Positions 37,475 to 48,475 of a stretch of 64,000 nucleotides of DNA are shown here, piece after piece. The stretch is from the NCBI RefSeq assembly GCF_017876575.1, contig NZ_JAGIOE010000001.1:620001-684000 (forward strand), in the 5' to 3' direction. Position 1 is the stretch's first letter. Every line of letters starts with the position of its first letter. The stretch comes from Paeniglutamicibacter psychrophenolicus. Its GTDB lineage: Bacteria; Actinomycetota; Actinomycetes; Actinomycetales; Micrococcaceae. Under the pieces are notes generated by a model. It was not told the DNA's origin. It did not search any database and saw only the letters and a program-made list of their open reading frames with translations. A program made the position numbers and the translations under genes.

Positions 37475-38677
37475 ATGACCAGCCCTGATTCGACAAGATC
37501 GAACGAAACCACTCTTCACCAGCGGATTTCCGAGGGGATCACTCGGCACCGGGAGCGCGTGCTGGCCTTGGCGCAGGACATCCACGCCAACCCGGAACTG
37601 TCCTTCGAAGAACACCGGGCATCCGCATCCATTGCCGAGCTATTGGCAGAAGTCGGGTTCGAGGTCGAGCGCGGGACCAGCGGCCTGCCGACCGCCTTCA
37701 GCGCGAGCATCGGCAGCGGCGACCTGACGGTGGCCCTCTGCGTGGAATACGATGCCCTGCCCGGCGTCGGACATGCCTGCGGCCACAACCTGATCGCCGG
37801 TGCATCGGTCGCCGCTGCCCTGGCCCTGGCCCCGCTGGCCGACGAGCTGGGCGTCACGCTCAAGGCCATCGGCACCCCGGCCGAGGAACACGGTGGAGGC
37901 AAGGCGCTGATGCTTCAACGCGGTGCCTTCGACGGCGTGGGCGTGGCCCTGATGGTGCACCCGGTGCAGGACGGCACTTCCTACAACCCCGCCGGCACCT
38001 CCGCCCAGGCGGTGGGCCGCTACCGGGCGATCTTCACCGGTAAGGCCTCGCATGCCGCGGCCGCCCCGCACCTGGGGATCAACGCCGGGGATGCCGCGAC
38101 CCTCGCGCAGGTCGCGATGGGGCTGCTGCGCCAGCAGATCCCCACCGACCACCGCATGGCCTCCTTCATCGCCGAGGGCGGGGTGGCCACCAACATCATC
38201 CCCGAACGCACCGTGGTCGAATTCGAGTGCCGCGCCTTCACGCTGCCGGAATACGAGGCGCTGCTGGTGCGGGTGCGCAACTGCTTCGAGGGGGCCGCGC
38301 TGGCCACCGGAACGCAGCTGGAATTCGAGGAAACCGAGCCGCTGTACGAGCCGCTGCTGCAGGACGACGCGTTGGCCGCGCACTGGACCGCGGCCATGGA
38401 GTCCCTCGGCAAGGACGTCACCCCGGCGGCAGGGTTGGCCGGCGGGTCCACTGACATGGGCAACATCTCCCAGGTCATCCCGTCGCTGCACCCGTGGCTC
38501 TCGATCCCCGGCGCCGATTTCTCCATCCACTCGCACGCCTTCACCGCGCTGGCCGACACCGAGCAGGCCTACTCGGTGATGTTCGAGGCGGCCGTCGCGC
38601 TGGCCCGGACCGTGGCCGGTGCCGCGACCACTGCGGATGAGCGCGAGCGTTTCCGCGCGGCCGCCTACCGCCGCTAG
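37475..38677 (+). CDS. M20 family amidohydrolase/peptidase
   Basis: 400 residues from ATG 37475 (TGAGGA about 5 nt upstream). The zinc ligands of the M20D-like group are visible: [24 protein letters not shown] and, late in the chain, H-S-H-A-F. The dimerisation domain lies about residues 180-300 with [10 protein letters not shown]. The nearest characterised relatives are aminobenzoyl-glutamate hydrolases and N-acyl-amino-acid amidohydrolases. Cytoplasmic, no signal peptide. No operon partner. Confidence 0.9.
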   Translation: MTSPDSTRSNETTLHQRISEGITRHRERVLALAQDIHANPELSFEEHRASASIAELLAEVGFEVERGTSGLPTAFSASIGSGDLTVALCVEYDALPGVGHACGHNLIAGASVAAALALAPLADELGVTLKAIGTPAEEHGGGKALMLQRGAFDGVGVALMVHPVQDGTSYNPAGTSAQAVGRYRAIFTGKASHAAAAPHLGINAGDAATLAQVAMGLLRQQIPTDHRMASFIAEGGVATNIIPERTVVEFECRAFTLPEYEALLVRVRNCFEGAALATGTQLEFEETEPLYEPLLQDDALAAHWTAAMESLGKDVTPAAGLAGGSTDMGNISQVIPSLHPWLSIPGADFSIHSHAFTALADTEQAYSVMFEAAVALARTVAGAATTADERERFRAAAYRR

Positions 38678-38750
38678 ATCCCGCCGGATTCGCCCCGGGG
38701 CTACGTCGTGGTGTCGATCAAATCCTGCGGTTGCCCTCGTGTTGGCCGTT

Positions 38751-39431
38751 TCAGCCCAGTGTGGGCAGGTGCGAGAGCAACTCCTGCGCCGCGGCGGCGG
38801 GGTCGTCCGCCTCGGTGATGGCGCGGACCACCACGATGCGCGAGGCCCCGGCAGCAACGACCTGTTCCACGTTGCCCAAATCGATCCCGCCGATGGCGAA
38901 CCACGGCTTGTCCGTGCCCAGGGACGCGGCGTGCTCCACCATTTCCAGGCCGACCGCCGCACGCCCGGGCTTGGTCGGGGTGGCCCACAGCGGGCCGACG
39001 CAGAAGTAGTCGGTGTTTGCATCGGAGGCCGCCGCGGAAATCTGGACCGGATCGTGGCTGGAGAGCCCGACGATGACCGACGGGCCCACCAGGGACCTTG
39101 CGGCGGGCAGCGGCAGGTCCTTCTGGCCCACGTGGAACACCGGTGCGCCGGAGAGCAGCGCCAAATCCGCACGGTCGTTGACCGAGAAAAGCTTCCCGGC
39201 ATCCGTCGCAACCTCGCGCAGCACACCAAGCAATTCCAGCTCCTGCGCGGCATCCAGGGACTTGTCCCGCAGCTGGATGACGTCCACCCCGCCGGCATAG
39301 GCGGCGGCCAGGAAATCGGCGAAATCCCCGCGTTCCTTCCGTGCATCCGTGCACAGGTACAGGCGGGCGGTTCCGATGCCCGGGGCGGTTAAGACGGATG
39401 CGGTGTCATCTGTGGCGGTGATGTGGCTCAT
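38751..39431 (-). CDS. thiE: Thiamine phosphate synthase
   Basis: 226 residues from ATG 39431 (GGGGA just upstream). It couples hydroxymethylpyrimidine-PP and thiazole phosphate to thiamine phosphate. Motifs: [30 protein letters not shown] and the phosphate-binding A-I-G-G-I (family G-G-I). It is divergent from thiO, sharing a roughly 145-nt intergenic region that holds the TPP riboswitch; the switch itself is on the plus strand and so does not act on thiE. Confidence 0.96.
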   Translation of the reverse strand: MSHITATDDTASVLTAPGIGTARLYLCTDARKERGDFADFLAAAYAGGVDVIQLRDKSLDAAQELELLGVLREVATDAGKLFSVNDRADLALLSGAPVFHVGQKDLPLPAARSLVGPSVIVGLSSHDPVQISAAASDANTDYFCVGPLWATPTKPGRAAVGLEMVEHAASLGTDKPWFAIGGIDLGNVEQVVAAGASRIVVVRAITEADDPAAAAQELLSHLPTLG

Positions 39432-39452
39432 ATCCCCTAGACTAGCTTCTGT

Positions 39453-39567
39453 ACCGCGGGAGCCAGGAATGCTGGCTGAGAGGGCGCCGATTGCGCCGAC
39501 CGACAGACGCCACCCGAACACCAGGGGGGCGTGGAACCTGATCCGGCTAATACCGGCGTAGGGAAGG
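39453..39567 (+). promoter_or_regulatory. TPP (THI-box) riboswitch
   Basis: Contains the conserved blocks of the thiamine pyrophosphate riboswitch in order: GCGGGAGCC, GCTGGCTGAGAGGGCGCC, GCGCCGACCGACAGA, then GAACCTGATCCGG, CTAATACCGGCGTAGGGA. It ends at the ribosome binding site (GGGAAGGAG) of thiO, 10 nt before the ATG, so ligand binding would most simply block translation initiation of thiO. Confidence 0.97.
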
Positions 39568-39575
39568 AGACCTCG

Positions 39576-40816
39576 ATGTCGTGCACCGTGCCCGACCCCC
39601 TGAATGCCCACGACTTGTCCGCCGACGTTGCCGTCATCGGCGGTGGAATCATCGGACTGGGCATCGCCCTGGAAGCCCAGCGTGCCGGGCATCGTGTCAC
39701 GCTCATCGACCCGGCCCCCGGAATCGGTGCGACCTTCGCCGCCGCGGGCATGCTGGCCCCGGTCAGCGAGCTGCACTACCAGGAAGAAAACCTGCTTCCG
39801 TTGACCCTGGCCTCCGCGGCGCTCTGGCCCGGCTTCATCCAGGCACTGGCCGACGACGGGTACCCGGAGACCGGGTTCCGCTCCACTCCCACGCTGGCCC
39901 TGGGCGCGGATGCCGCGGACCGCACGGCGCTTGCCGACCTGCGCGAGGCCCAAACCCGCCAGGGGCTCGACGTGGCGCCACTGACCATCCGCGAGGCCCG
40001 GAAACGCGAACCGCTGCTCTCCCCGAACCTCGGCGCCGCCCACCTGATCACCCATGACCACCAGGTCGACCCCAGGGCCGTGGCAGCGTCCATCGAAGCC
40101 CGCCTGGTCGCCGCCGCCGGGGCGGAGGGCCGGGGCCGGGACCACACCGTGGTGCGCGTCCGGGCCACCGCGCTGCTGCATGAGGACCCGGCCGACACCC
40201 GGTCGCGGATCTGCGGGGTGCTGCTGGATGACGGGCGGAGCGTCCGCGCCCGCGAGGTCGTCATCGCCAACGGATTGGGTGCCGCAGGCCTTGGCGCCCT
40301 GCCCGAGGGGCTGGTGCTGCCGCTGCGCCCGGTGCATGGGGACATCCTGCGGTTGCGCGTCCCCGAGCACCTGCGACCCCTGTGCACCGCCACGCTGCGC
40401 GGGGTGGTCCGCGGGCTGCCGGTCTACGTGGTTCCGCGCAACGACGGCACCGTGGTCATCGGCGCCAGCTCCCGCGAGGACGGCTCGGCCGGGGTCAATG
40501 CCGGATCGGTGCACCAGCTGCTGCGCGACGCCCAGGTGCTGCTGCCCGCTGTCGCCGAACTCGAACTCATCGAAACCACCGCCCGCGCCCGCCCCGGGAC
40601 CCCGGACAACGCGCCGCTGCTGGGCCGCGTTGCGGCAAGCGACGGAACCGGGATACCCGGGCTGCTCATCGCCACCGGCTTCTTCCGCCACGGCGTGCTG
40701 CTGGCCCCCATAGCCGCCCGCATCACCACCCAATTGCTGGCAGGTGTGCACGATCCCGCCTGGGACCGCTTCCGCCCCGACCGCTTCTCGCCCGCACTGC
40801 AACCCCAGGAGATTCC

Positions 40817-40820
<4 letters not shown>
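39576..40820 (+). CDS. thiO: Glycine oxidase ThiO
   Basis: 414 residues from ATG 39576. FAD-dependent oxidation of glycine to iminoglycine for the thiazole moiety of thiamine. The N-terminal dinucleotide fold reads [12 protein letters not shown] with a basic/Thr second strand; the C-terminal block [13 protein letters not shown] is the DAO-family FAD-contacting motif. First gene behind the TPP riboswitch. The stop overlaps the thiS start (ATGA). Confidence 0.95.
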
Positions 40821-41904
<1,084 letters not shown>

Positions 41905-41929
41905 GAACCGGAACTCGAAGGAGCACACC

Positions 41930-42589
41930 ATGCCCGCAAAAGACGTTCTGACCACGGAACAAGTCCACGCCAACCTCACCGCGCTGCCGCAGTGGCGCTA
42001 CGGCATGGGCGCGCTGCGCACCGCGCTGAAGTGCGAGTCCTCGGCCTCGGCGCTGGCGTTGTTCGCCACCATCGGGGCCCTGGCACAGGAAGCCAACCAC
42101 CACCCCGACGTCGACTGGCGATACAATACGTTGTTCATCACGCTGACCTCGCACGACGCCGGCAGCAAGGTGACCGCGCGCGACGCGGCACTGGCCCGTT
42201 CGATTTCGGCCGAGGCGACCAGCGCGGGTGCCATCGCGAAGCCCGAGCTCCTGCACACCGTGGAAATCGCCATCGACACCGACGATGTGGATGCCATTTC
42301 GGAGTCCTGGCGCCTGGCCCTGGGCTACAAGCGGCAGGAAGACGGCAGCATCACCGATCCCTTCGGGCGCGGGCCGGGCATCTGGTTCCAGGAGACCGCC
42401 ACGCCCAATGCCAACCGCCTACACCTGGACATCACGGTGCCCTTCAGCGAAAGCGCGTCGATCCTCGACGGGCTGGAAGCCACCGGGGCGAGCCTCGACC
42501 ATGGGGCGGCACCCAGGTTCGTGGTGGCCACCGATGCCCAAGGAAACCGCTTCTGCGTCTGCACGGAAAAGGGCCGCGAAGCCTACTGA
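41930..42589 (+). CDS. Pterin-4a-carbinolamine dehydratase fused to glyoxalase-like domain
   Basis: 219 residues from ATG 41930 (GAAGGAG 6 nt upstream). Residues 1-100 are a PCD/DCoH domain: L-T-A-L-P-Q-W-R, E-A-N-H-H-P-D-V-D-W-R-Y-N and L-T-S-H-D-A-G with the active-site histidines. Residues 105-219 resemble a single glyoxalase/VOC-like module (H-T-V-E-I-A-I-D-T-D-D, G-I-W-F-Q-E, R-L-H-L-D-I-T-V-P, V-V-A-T-D-A-Q-G-N-R-F-C-V). This fusion is known in actinobacteria, but its role is unclear because the host need not have pterin-dependent hydroxylases. It sits 25 nt after thiG. Confidence 0.85.
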   Translation: MPAKDVLTTEQVHANLTALPQWRYGMGALRTALKCESSASALALFATIGALAQEANHHPDVDWRYNTLFITLTSHDAGSKVTARDAALARSISAEATSAGAIAKPELLHTVEIAIDTDDVDAISESWRLALGYKRQEDGSITDPFGRGPGIWFQETATPNANRLHLDITVPFSESASILDGLEATGASLDHGAAPRFVVATDAQGNRFCVCTEKGREAY

Positions 42590-42731
42590 CGGCTGCATTG
42601 CCGTTTCGGACAGAGCTGGTTATCCATTGATGTCCACCAAATTGGTCATTGGCAACGATGGTCGATACCTTTCCGTGCCCAAATGAAAATACAATTCACA
42701 TCGCTAACAATGTCCAGCAAGGTAGGTCCCA

Positions 42732-43928
42732 TTGACACAAGCTCTTGTCGAAAACAGCATTTTTCCGTTGCCGCCGTTGGTGGAACCGGGACCGGCGCTT
42801 ACCAACGAGGAGCTGGAACGTTACTCCCGCCATGCCCTCATGCCCCAGATCGGGCTGGAGGGACAGCGCCGGCTGCGCAACGCGAGGGTGCTGGTCATCG
42901 GTGCCGGCGGACTGGGATCGCCCGCGTTGCTGTACCTGGCGGCAGCCGGCGTGGGAACGCTGGGAGTCATCGACGACGACACGGTGGAACTGAGCAACCT
43001 CCAGCGGCAGGTCATCCACGGGGTCAAAGACATTGGACGCACCAAGCTGGACTCGGCCCGCGACTCGATTACCGAGCTCAACCCGGGGGTGGACGTCGTG
43101 CTGCACCCGGTGCGCCTGGACTCCACCAACGCACTGGAGATCTTCGCCGGCTACGACGTGATCCTGGACGGCGCGGACAATTTCGCCACGCGCTACCTCG
43201 TCAACGACGCCGCGGCACTGCTGGGCAAACCCTATGTGTGGGGATCCATCCTGCGCTTTGACGGGCAGGTGAGCGTCTTTTGGGCCAAGCACGGCCCGAA
43301 CTACCGCGACCTCTACCCGGAACCGCCGGCCGCGGGCACGGTTCCGTCCTGCGCCGAGGGCGGGGTCTTCGGAATGCTGTGCGCCTCGATCGGGGCAATC
43401 ATGGTCACCGAGGCAGTCAAGCTCATCACCGGGGTCGGTGAAACGTTGCTGGGCAGGCTGTTGGTCTTCGACGCGCTAACTTCGCGCTGGCGCGAGCTGG
43501 GCATCACCAAGGACCCGGAGGCGGAGCCGATCACCGAACTGGTCGACTACGAGATCTTCTGCGGGCTCGGCGCAAGCGAAGCCGAAGCGGCCACGGACAA
43601 TGCCCTGGTCTCCGTTGACGGACTGGCCGAACGACTGGGCAGACGGGATTCGGGGGAGGAGGACTTCGTGCTGCTCGACGTGCGCGAGCCTGTCGAGTTC
43701 GAGATCGCGCGCATCGAAGGGTCCGTGTTGGTTCCGCTGGCCGGCATCAAGGACGGGACCGCGCTGGATCGGATCCCGCGGAATGTGCCACTGGTGGTGC
43801 ACTGCAAGTCAGGCGTGCGTTCGGGGCAGGCGCTCGAAGCCTTGGCCGCGGCGGGCTATACCGACGTGGTGCACCTGGATGGCGGGATCGATGCCTGGCT
43901 GAAGGCTGAAACCCGGGTGCGAAGCTAG
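42732..43928 (+). CDS. moeZ: ThiF/MoeB-type adenylyltransferase with rhodanese domain
   Basis: 398 residues from TTG 42732 (AAGGTAGG about 8 nt upstream). Residues about 20-270 are the E1-like domain: R-Y-S-R-H, G-A-G-G-L-G-S-P, D-D-D-T-V-E-L-S-N-L-Q-R-Q, D-N-F-A-T-R. Residues about 295-395 are a rhodanese domain with D-V-R-E-P and the active loop H-C-K-S-G-V-R-S (Cys). MoeZ/MoeB-rhodanese proteins activate and sulfurate ThiS, MoaD and CysO. Placement after thiO-S-G fits ThiS activation, though a separate promoter is likely. Confidence 0.92.
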   Translation: MTQALVENSIFPLPPLVEPGPALTNEELERYSRHALMPQIGLEGQRRLRNARVLVIGAGGLGSPALLYLAAAGVGTLGVIDDDTVELSNLQRQVIHGVKDIGRTKLDSARDSITELNPGVDVVLHPVRLDSTNALEIFAGYDVILDGADNFATRYLVNDAAALLGKPYVWGSILRFDGQVSVFWAKHGPNYRDLYPEPPAAGTVPSCAEGGVFGMLCASIGAIMVTEAVKLITGVGETLLGRLLVFDALTSRWRELGITKDPEAEPITELVDYEIFCGLGASEAEAATDNALVSVDGLAERLGRRDSGEEDFVLLDVREPVEFEIARIEGSVLVPLAGIKDGTALDRIPRNVPLVVHCKSGVRSGQALEALAAAGYTDVVHLDGGIDAWLKAETRVRS

Positions 43929-44197
43929 GCCGATTCCAGCTCGGCGCGCAGCACCGCAATGTGGTCGGTGATCTTGCGTTGTTCGCCCTGCGCCCACCGC
44001 CGGGCCTGCATATCAAGCACGGCACGGGCCTCCATCTCCCCGACGCCCAGGAGCTTCTCCACCGCGGCGCATGCTTCTTCGTGGGTTTCGGCTGGTGCAA
44101 TGGCGGCGAACACCTCCTCGCGCCTGTCGAAGGCTTGCACGATGGCTTCAAGGATCTGCAGCTCGGCGCGGGTCTTGTCGTGCGGGTCCGGTTCCAT
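43925..44197 (-). CDS. Small protein resembling the GyrA/ParC coiled-coil region
   Basis: 90 residues from ATG 44197. The chain L-E-I/L-Q-I-L-E-A-I-V-Q-A-F-D-R-R-E-E-V-F-A, then A-A-V-E-K-L-L-G-V-G-E-M-E-A-R-A-V-L-D-M-Q-A-R-R-W, closely follows the coiled-coil/gate segment of GyrA (I-L-E-G-L-L-I-A-L-D then L-S-E-I-Q-A-Q-A-I-L-D-M-R-L-Q-R-L). The winged-helix and catalytic tyrosine parts are absent, so it cannot cleave DNA. Its stop overlaps the moeZ stop on the other strand. Confidence 0.75.
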   Translation of the reverse strand: MEPDPHDKTRAELQILEAIVQAFDRREEVFAAIAPAETHEEACAAVEKLLGVGEMEARAVLDMQARRWAQGEQRKITDHIAVLRAELESA

Positions 44198-44302
44198 GTC
44201 GCCATCATGCCATGGGCCTGGCGCACCCACGTTCCCCTGGTGCCGCGCTGCGGGTGGCACCAGGGGGCGTCGGGAAGGCCGGCTATCCGCGCGTGGCGCG
44301 GT

Positions 44303-45346
44303 TCAGGCCAGCGTTGCCGCGTCGATGACGAAGCGGTAGTGGACATCCGAGGCGAGAACGCGCTCGTAGGCCTTGTTGATGTCCTCGGCCGCGATGACCT
44401 CCACCTCGGCGGCGATCCGGTGCTCGGCGCAGAAGTCAAGCATCTCCTGGGTCTCGCGGATGCCGCCGATCATCGACCCGGCAAACGAGCGTCGGCCCAT
44501 GATCAGCGAAAACACGTTGACCGGCAGCGGCTCGGCCGGGGCACCGACGTTGACCAGGGTGCCGTCAAGAGTCAGCAGCTGCAGGAAGGCGCTGATGTCG
44601 ATGCCGGCGCTGACGGTATTGACGATCAGGTCGAAGGATCCGGCGAGCACCTCGAACGTTTCGGGGTTTTCCGTGGCGAAGTAGTTCACGGCCCCGAGCT
44701 TCAGGCCGTCTTCCTGCTTCTTGAGCGTCCGCGACAGCACGGTGACCTCCGCGCCCATGGCGTGGGCGATCTTGACCGCCATGTGCCCCAGCCCGCCGAG
44801 CCCGACCACCGCGACCTTCTTGCCCGGGCCCGCACCCCAGTGGCGCAGCGGGGAGTATGTGGTGATCCCGGCGCACAGCAGCGGCGCGGCGACGTCGAGG
44901 TCGAGGGCCGCGGGGATGTTCACCACGAAGTCCTCGTTCACCACCACGGTCGTGGCGTAGCCGCCCTGGGTGATGGTTCCGTCGACGTCCGTGGCGCCAT
45001 AGGTGCCGATGTTGCCCCTCAGGCAGTACTGCTCCTCGCCGGCCATGCAGTGGACGCACTCGCGGCAGGAATTGACCATGCAGCCAACGCCCACGCGGTC
45101 GCCCACGGCGTGACGGGTGACCGAGGAGCCGACCTCGGTGACGATCCCGGCGATCTCGTGCCCCGGAACCAGCGGGTACTGCTGTGGGCCCCATTCCCCG
45201 CGCACGGTATGGATGTCCGAATGGCAGATCCCTGAGAACTTGATACTGATCAGCACATCGTGCTCCCCGACCTCGCGGCGGTCGATGCGGGTGGGGACGA
45301 GGTCTTCCGTGGCGGACGGTGCGGCGTAGGCATTGACTTGAAGCAT
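44303..45346 (-). CDS. Zinc-dependent NAD(P) alcohol dehydrogenase (CAD/YahK-like)
   Basis: 347 residues. Catalytic zinc ligands in G-I-C-H-S-D-I-H and G-H-E-I-A-G; structural zinc cysteines in C-R-E-C-V-H-C then C-L. The Rossmann motif G-L-G-G-L-G-H-M is followed by V-L-S-R-T, where the S-R pattern after the second strand suggests preference for NADP(H). It resembles cinnamyl-alcohol/aldehyde reductases such as YahK and mycobacterial AdhC. Divergent from the IclR gene with 356 nt between. Confidence 0.93.
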   Translation of the reverse strand: MLQVNAYAAPSATEDLVPTRIDRREVGEHDVLISIKFSGICHSDIHTVRGEWGPQQYPLVPGHEIAGIVTEVGSSVTRHAVGDRVGVGCMVNSCRECVHCMAGEEQYCLRGNIGTYGATDVDGTITQGGYATTVVVNEDFVVNIPAALDLDVAAPLLCAGITTYSPLRHWGAGPGKKVAVVGLGGLGHMAVKIAHAMGAEVTVLSRTLKKQEDGLKLGAVNYFATENPETFEVLAGSFDLIVNTVSAGIDISAFLQLLTLDGTLVNVGAPAEPLPVNVFSLIMGRRSFAGSMIGGIRETQEMLDFCAEHRIAAEVEVIAAEDINKAYERVLASDVHYRFVIDAATLA

Positions 45347-45702
45347 GGTTCTCCGTATTGCGATAGGAAGTTTTTCACTGCGGGACGGATCCGGTGCGGG
45401 CCCGTGCGTACCTGCCGCGTGGCGGCGATGGCGGCACGGTCCCCCGTGGGCACCGCGTGGTGCGTCGAAGCGTCCCAGTCAATCAAACCACCACGGGGAC
45501 GGCCGAGGGAGGCCCTGTTGATACATGTACCGACAGGGCATCCCTGGGTGCTCCAGCGATGCCGGTCGTTGTTGCCATCTGCAACAACGACGCGGGAGAA
45601 ACCAGGCGACGCAGGCCCCGCGGGCGGGCCGGGGAAAGTGGGTATCGAGACCCGAGGCAAGGTGATTGGACGCGCCCGGTCCGATGGTCTAGCGTCAAAT
45701 TC
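45347..45702. other. Intergenic region between adh and the IclR gene
   Basis: 356 nt with no gene I can support. Apart from the palindrome at 45567-45589 it contains TTGATACATGTACC near 45518 and several short GC-rich repeats. Divergent promoters are expected here. Confidence 0.5.
45567..45589. promoter_or_regulatory. Candidate IclR-family operator
   Basis: Perfect 9-bp arms CGTTGTTGC and GCAACAACG around CATCT, 114 nt upstream of the IclR start. Size and symmetry fit a dimeric winged-helix regulator, here most simply the adjacent IclR protein. Confidence 0.5.
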
Positions 45703-46506
45703 ATGTCGAAGGCCGAAGCATCAACGAAAAACCAGAACCCGCTGCTCGTGCTGGGCAAGATCAGCGCAATCCTTGATTCATTCTCGCTTCGCCAGCCGGT
45801 CCTTACGCTCTCGGACATTCGGGAAACCACCGGGATGCCCACCTCCACGGTGCAACGCCTGGTGGCGAACCTGGTCGGGCAGGGATTCCTGGACCGGGAC
45901 GGCGATGCCTTCCGCATCGGCATGAAAATGGCCTACTGGGCCGCCCCGGCCACGCGCGGCAAGGAAATCCTTGACGTGATCAACCCGCTGCTGGCGGACC
46001 TCCGGGACACCACGGGCGAAACCGCCTGCCTGTTCCGCGCCGAGCAACAGTTCCGGGTCTGCGTGGGAATGGCCGAAACCAGGCATGCGCTGCGCCGTGA
46101 AATGCACCTCGGAAAGCTTGCGCCGCTTCATGCCGGATCCGCCGGGCGGGTGCTCCTGGCGTGGAACCCCGACCTGCTGGGCACGGTGCTTGATGCCCCG
46201 CTGGAGCACTTCACCGACGCGACCATCACCAGCACCGAGGATCTTCGCGACGCGATTTCCCGCACGCGCGCCGACGGTTTTGCGATCACCACCGGGGAAC
46301 GGGAAAGCGGCGCCTCGGGCCTCTCCGCCCCGGTGTTCGACGCGGCGGCGGGGCTCGTCGCGGCGGTGACCATCAGCGGCCCGACGATGCGCATGCCCCG
46401 CTCCGTGTGCGAGGGGTGGATCGAGCCGCTGCTGGAGACCGCGGAGCGCATGACCCGGCTCATCGGCGGACGATTCCCCGGGGAAGCCGTGGCCTCGCGC
46501 AGCTAG
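45703..46506 (+). CDS. IclR-family transcriptional regulator
   Basis: 267 residues from ATG 45703. N-terminal winged helix (L-T-L-S-D-I-R-E-T-T-G-M-P-T-S-T-V-Q-R-L-V) and C-terminal ligand-binding domain with L-G-K-L-A-P-L-H-A-G-S-A-G-R and G-A-S-G-L-S-A-P-V-F-D, the characteristic IclR pocket signature. Such proteins sense small organic acids (glyoxylate, aromatic acids). It converges on the glycerate kinase gene with overlapping ends and is therefore a natural candidate regulator of the hydroxyacid operon or of the divergent dehydrogenase. Confidence 0.92.
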   Translation: MSKAEASTKNQNPLLVLGKISAILDSFSLRQPVLTLSDIRETTGMPTSTVQRLVANLVGQGFLDRDGDAFRIGMKMAYWAAPATRGKEILDVINPLLADLRDTTGETACLFRAEQQFRVCVGMAETRHALRREMHLGKLAPLHAGSAGRVLLAWNPDLLGTVLDAPLEHFTDATITSTEDLRDAISRTRADGFAITTGERESGASGLSAPVFDAAAGLVAAVTISGPTMRMPRSVCEGWIEPLLETAERMTRLIGGRFPGEAVASRS

Positions 46507-47489
46507 ATGGGCGGCTGCGGCAGCGCGGCCTGGACCTGAAAACCGGCCCTGGCCATGTCCTCCGGCGCGGAGGCCACCAGCACATCGGCAAAGAGATCAC
46601 GGGCCGCACCCAGGTCCTCGCCGAGCGATCCCACCACGGCAAAGACCGGCAGGTGGGGTGCAAGCGCAGCCACGCGCTTCAGGATCACCGAGATGATCTT
46701 CCCGCCCATGCTTTGCCCGTCGAGCCGGCCCTCGCCCACCACCACGGCGGTGGCCCGGGCCAGATGCGTGTCGAAATCCACCGCGTCGAGGACGAACTCC
46801 GCCCCGGAGACGAGCTCGGCGCCGTAGTGCGCCCACATCCCTCCGGCAAAGCCGCCCGCAGCCCCGGTCCCCGGCGTCCCCGACGGGTCGCGGGGGAAGG
46901 AGCTCGCCTGCTGCCTCAGTCTTTCGGCCAGCAGCTCCACGATGGCCGGGCCCGCGCCCTTTTGCGGGCCGAAGATCCGCGCGGCATCCAGGAACCCGGT
47001 GGTGACATCCGAGAGCACGGTGATTTCCGCGCCGCGCAGGCCACCGGAATCCTCGATGGCGCGTACGGCGCCGGTCCCGCCGTCGGTCGTGGCCGATCCG
47101 CCTGCCGCCACCAGGATGCGCCGGGCGCCGCGGGCCACGGCCTCGGCGACCAGTTGGCCGGTGCCGTAGGTGTCGGCTGTGAACGGGTCGCGGTTCCCAC
47201 CGTGGGGGACATGAAGCCCGGAGGCCTGCGCCAGCTCGACCACGGCGGTGGACCCGGCCAGGCCCAGGGTTGCGGTGACCGGTTCTCCCCAGGGGTTGCG
47301 GACCCGGACCTGGACCGGCATCGTGTCGAGTCCCGCGCACAGCGCGTCGAAGGTTCCCTCGCCGCCGTCGGCCACCGGGATTTCCAGCGCCGTCCCGCCG
47401 GCTCGCCGCACGCCGGCGGCGATGTGCCCGGCCACCTCAGACGCGCTGAAGGTTCCCTTGAAGCTGTCCGGGACGATGAGCACGCTCAT
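46503..47489 (-). CDS. Glycerate kinase (GarK/GlxK family)
   Basis: 328 residues, slightly shorter than E. coli GarK. V-P-D-S-F-K-G-T-F-S-A at the N-terminus (family A-P-D-S-F-K-G), P-V-A-D-G-G-E-G-T, G-G-S-A-T-T-D-G-G-T-G and the Asp-rich V-V-G-E-G-R-L-D motif identify the family, whose E. coli members make 2-phosphoglycerate. Last gene of the five-gene operon, overlapping the dehydrogenase gene by 4 nt. It implies that the pathway delivers glycerate. Confidence 0.93.
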   Translation of the reverse strand: MSVLIVPDSFKGTFSASEVAGHIAAGVRRAGGTALEIPVADGGEGTFDALCAGLDTMPVQVRVRNPWGEPVTATLGLAGSTAVVELAQASGLHVPHGGNRDPFTADTYGTGQLVAEAVARGARRILVAAGGSATTDGGTGAVRAIEDSGGLRGAEITVLSDVTTGFLDAARIFGPQKGAGPAIVELLAERLRQQASSFPRDPSGTPGTGAAGGFAGGMWAHYGAELVSGAEFVLDAVDFDTHLARATAVVVGEGRLDGQSMGGKIISVILKRVAALAPHLPVFAVVGSLGEDLGAARDLFADVLVASAPEDMARAGFQVQAALPQPPI

Positions 47490-48475
47490 GCGTAGACCTC
47501 CGGGTTCACCGGGTGCGCGGGAACCTGGCCGGAGGCCATGGCGATGGCGTTCAGGGCGCTCAGCCGGGCCATTTCGGCGCGCACCGGAACCGTCGCGCTG
47601 CCCACGTGCGGCAACAGCACGGTGTTGGGCAGCTGCGCCAGTCCGGCGGCCAGCAGCGGCTCGTTCTCAAACACGTCCAGTCCGGCCCCGGCGATCCGGC
47701 CCGTGGACAGGGCCGCCACCAGCGCCTCCTCATCGACGATGGGGCCGCGGGCCGTGTTGATGAGGATGGCCGAGGGCTTCATCCGCCCCAGCACGTCCGC
47801 GTCCACCAGGTGGTGCGTGTCGGCGTTCAGCGGAACATGCAGGGACAGGTAGTCGCTGGAGGCCACCAGCTCGGACCAGGGAACCTGGCGCACCTTGCCG
47901 GCGAACTCGCCCAGCTCTTCCCGGCCGACAACCCGGTCCCCGGGTGGGCGCGGGGCAAAGAGGATTTCCATGCCGAATCCCAGCGCCCGCCGGGCCGTGG
48001 CCCGGGCAATGCGCCCAAACCCGGCCAGTCCCAGGGTCTTTCCGGAGACGTCGGAGCCGAGCATCAGCTCCGGTTCCCAGCCGGTGAAGCGTCCCTCGCG
48101 GACCAGCCGGTCCGCCTCGATTACGCGCCGCGCGGTGCCCAGCACCAGCAGCATGGCGATGTCGGCGGTGGCGTCGGTGAGCACCCCGGGGGTGTTGGCC
48201 ACCGCAATCCCGTGCTTGGTGGCCGCCGAAACGTCAATGTTGTTGTAGCCGACCGCGTAGTTGGAGATTCCCTTGACCCGGGCCCGGGCCAGCAGCGGCC
48301 CGTCGATCCTGTCGCGCAGCTGGGTGAGCACCACGTCAAAGTCCCCGCTCGCGCACAGTGCGTCGAGTTCCTCGTAGCCGGGAGGTGCCGCAAGCACGGT
48401 GATTTCCCCGGCGGCGGCCAGCAGTTCCCGTGCGGGATGCGGGAGGTCGGTGGTGAGCAGGATCCGTGCCCCCAC
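47486..48475 (-). CDS. D-2-hydroxyacid dehydrogenase (glyoxylate/hydroxypyruvate reductase-like)
   Basis: 329 residues from GTG 48475, whose G is the last base of the upstream gene's TAG. NAD-binding G-L-A-G-F-G-R-I-A, catalytic Arg in N-T-A-R-G-P-I-V-D, Glu in D-V-F-E-N-E-P and His in L-P-H-V-G-S-A-T are in place. Closest in appearance to hyperthermophile glyoxylate reductase and GhrB-type enzymes, which reduce glyoxylate and hydroxypyruvate. Together with the adjacent glycerate kinase this suggests hydroxypyruvate to D-glycerate to 2-phosphoglycerate. Confidence 0.9.
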   Translation of the reverse strand: MGARILLTTDLPHPARELLAAAGEITVLAAPPGYEELDALCASGDFDVVLTQLRDRIDGPLLARARVKGISNYAVGYNNIDVSAATKHGIAVANTPGVLTDATADIAMLLVLGTARRVIEADRLVREGRFTGWEPELMLGSDVSGKTLGLAGFGRIARATARRALGFGMEILFAPRPPGDRVVGREELGEFAGKVRQVPWSELVASSDYLSLHVPLNADTHHLVDADVLGRMKPSAILINTARGPIVDEEALVAALSTGRIAGAGLDVFENEPLLAAGLAQLPNTVLLPHVGSATVPVRAEMARLSALNAIAMASGQVPAHPVNPEVYA

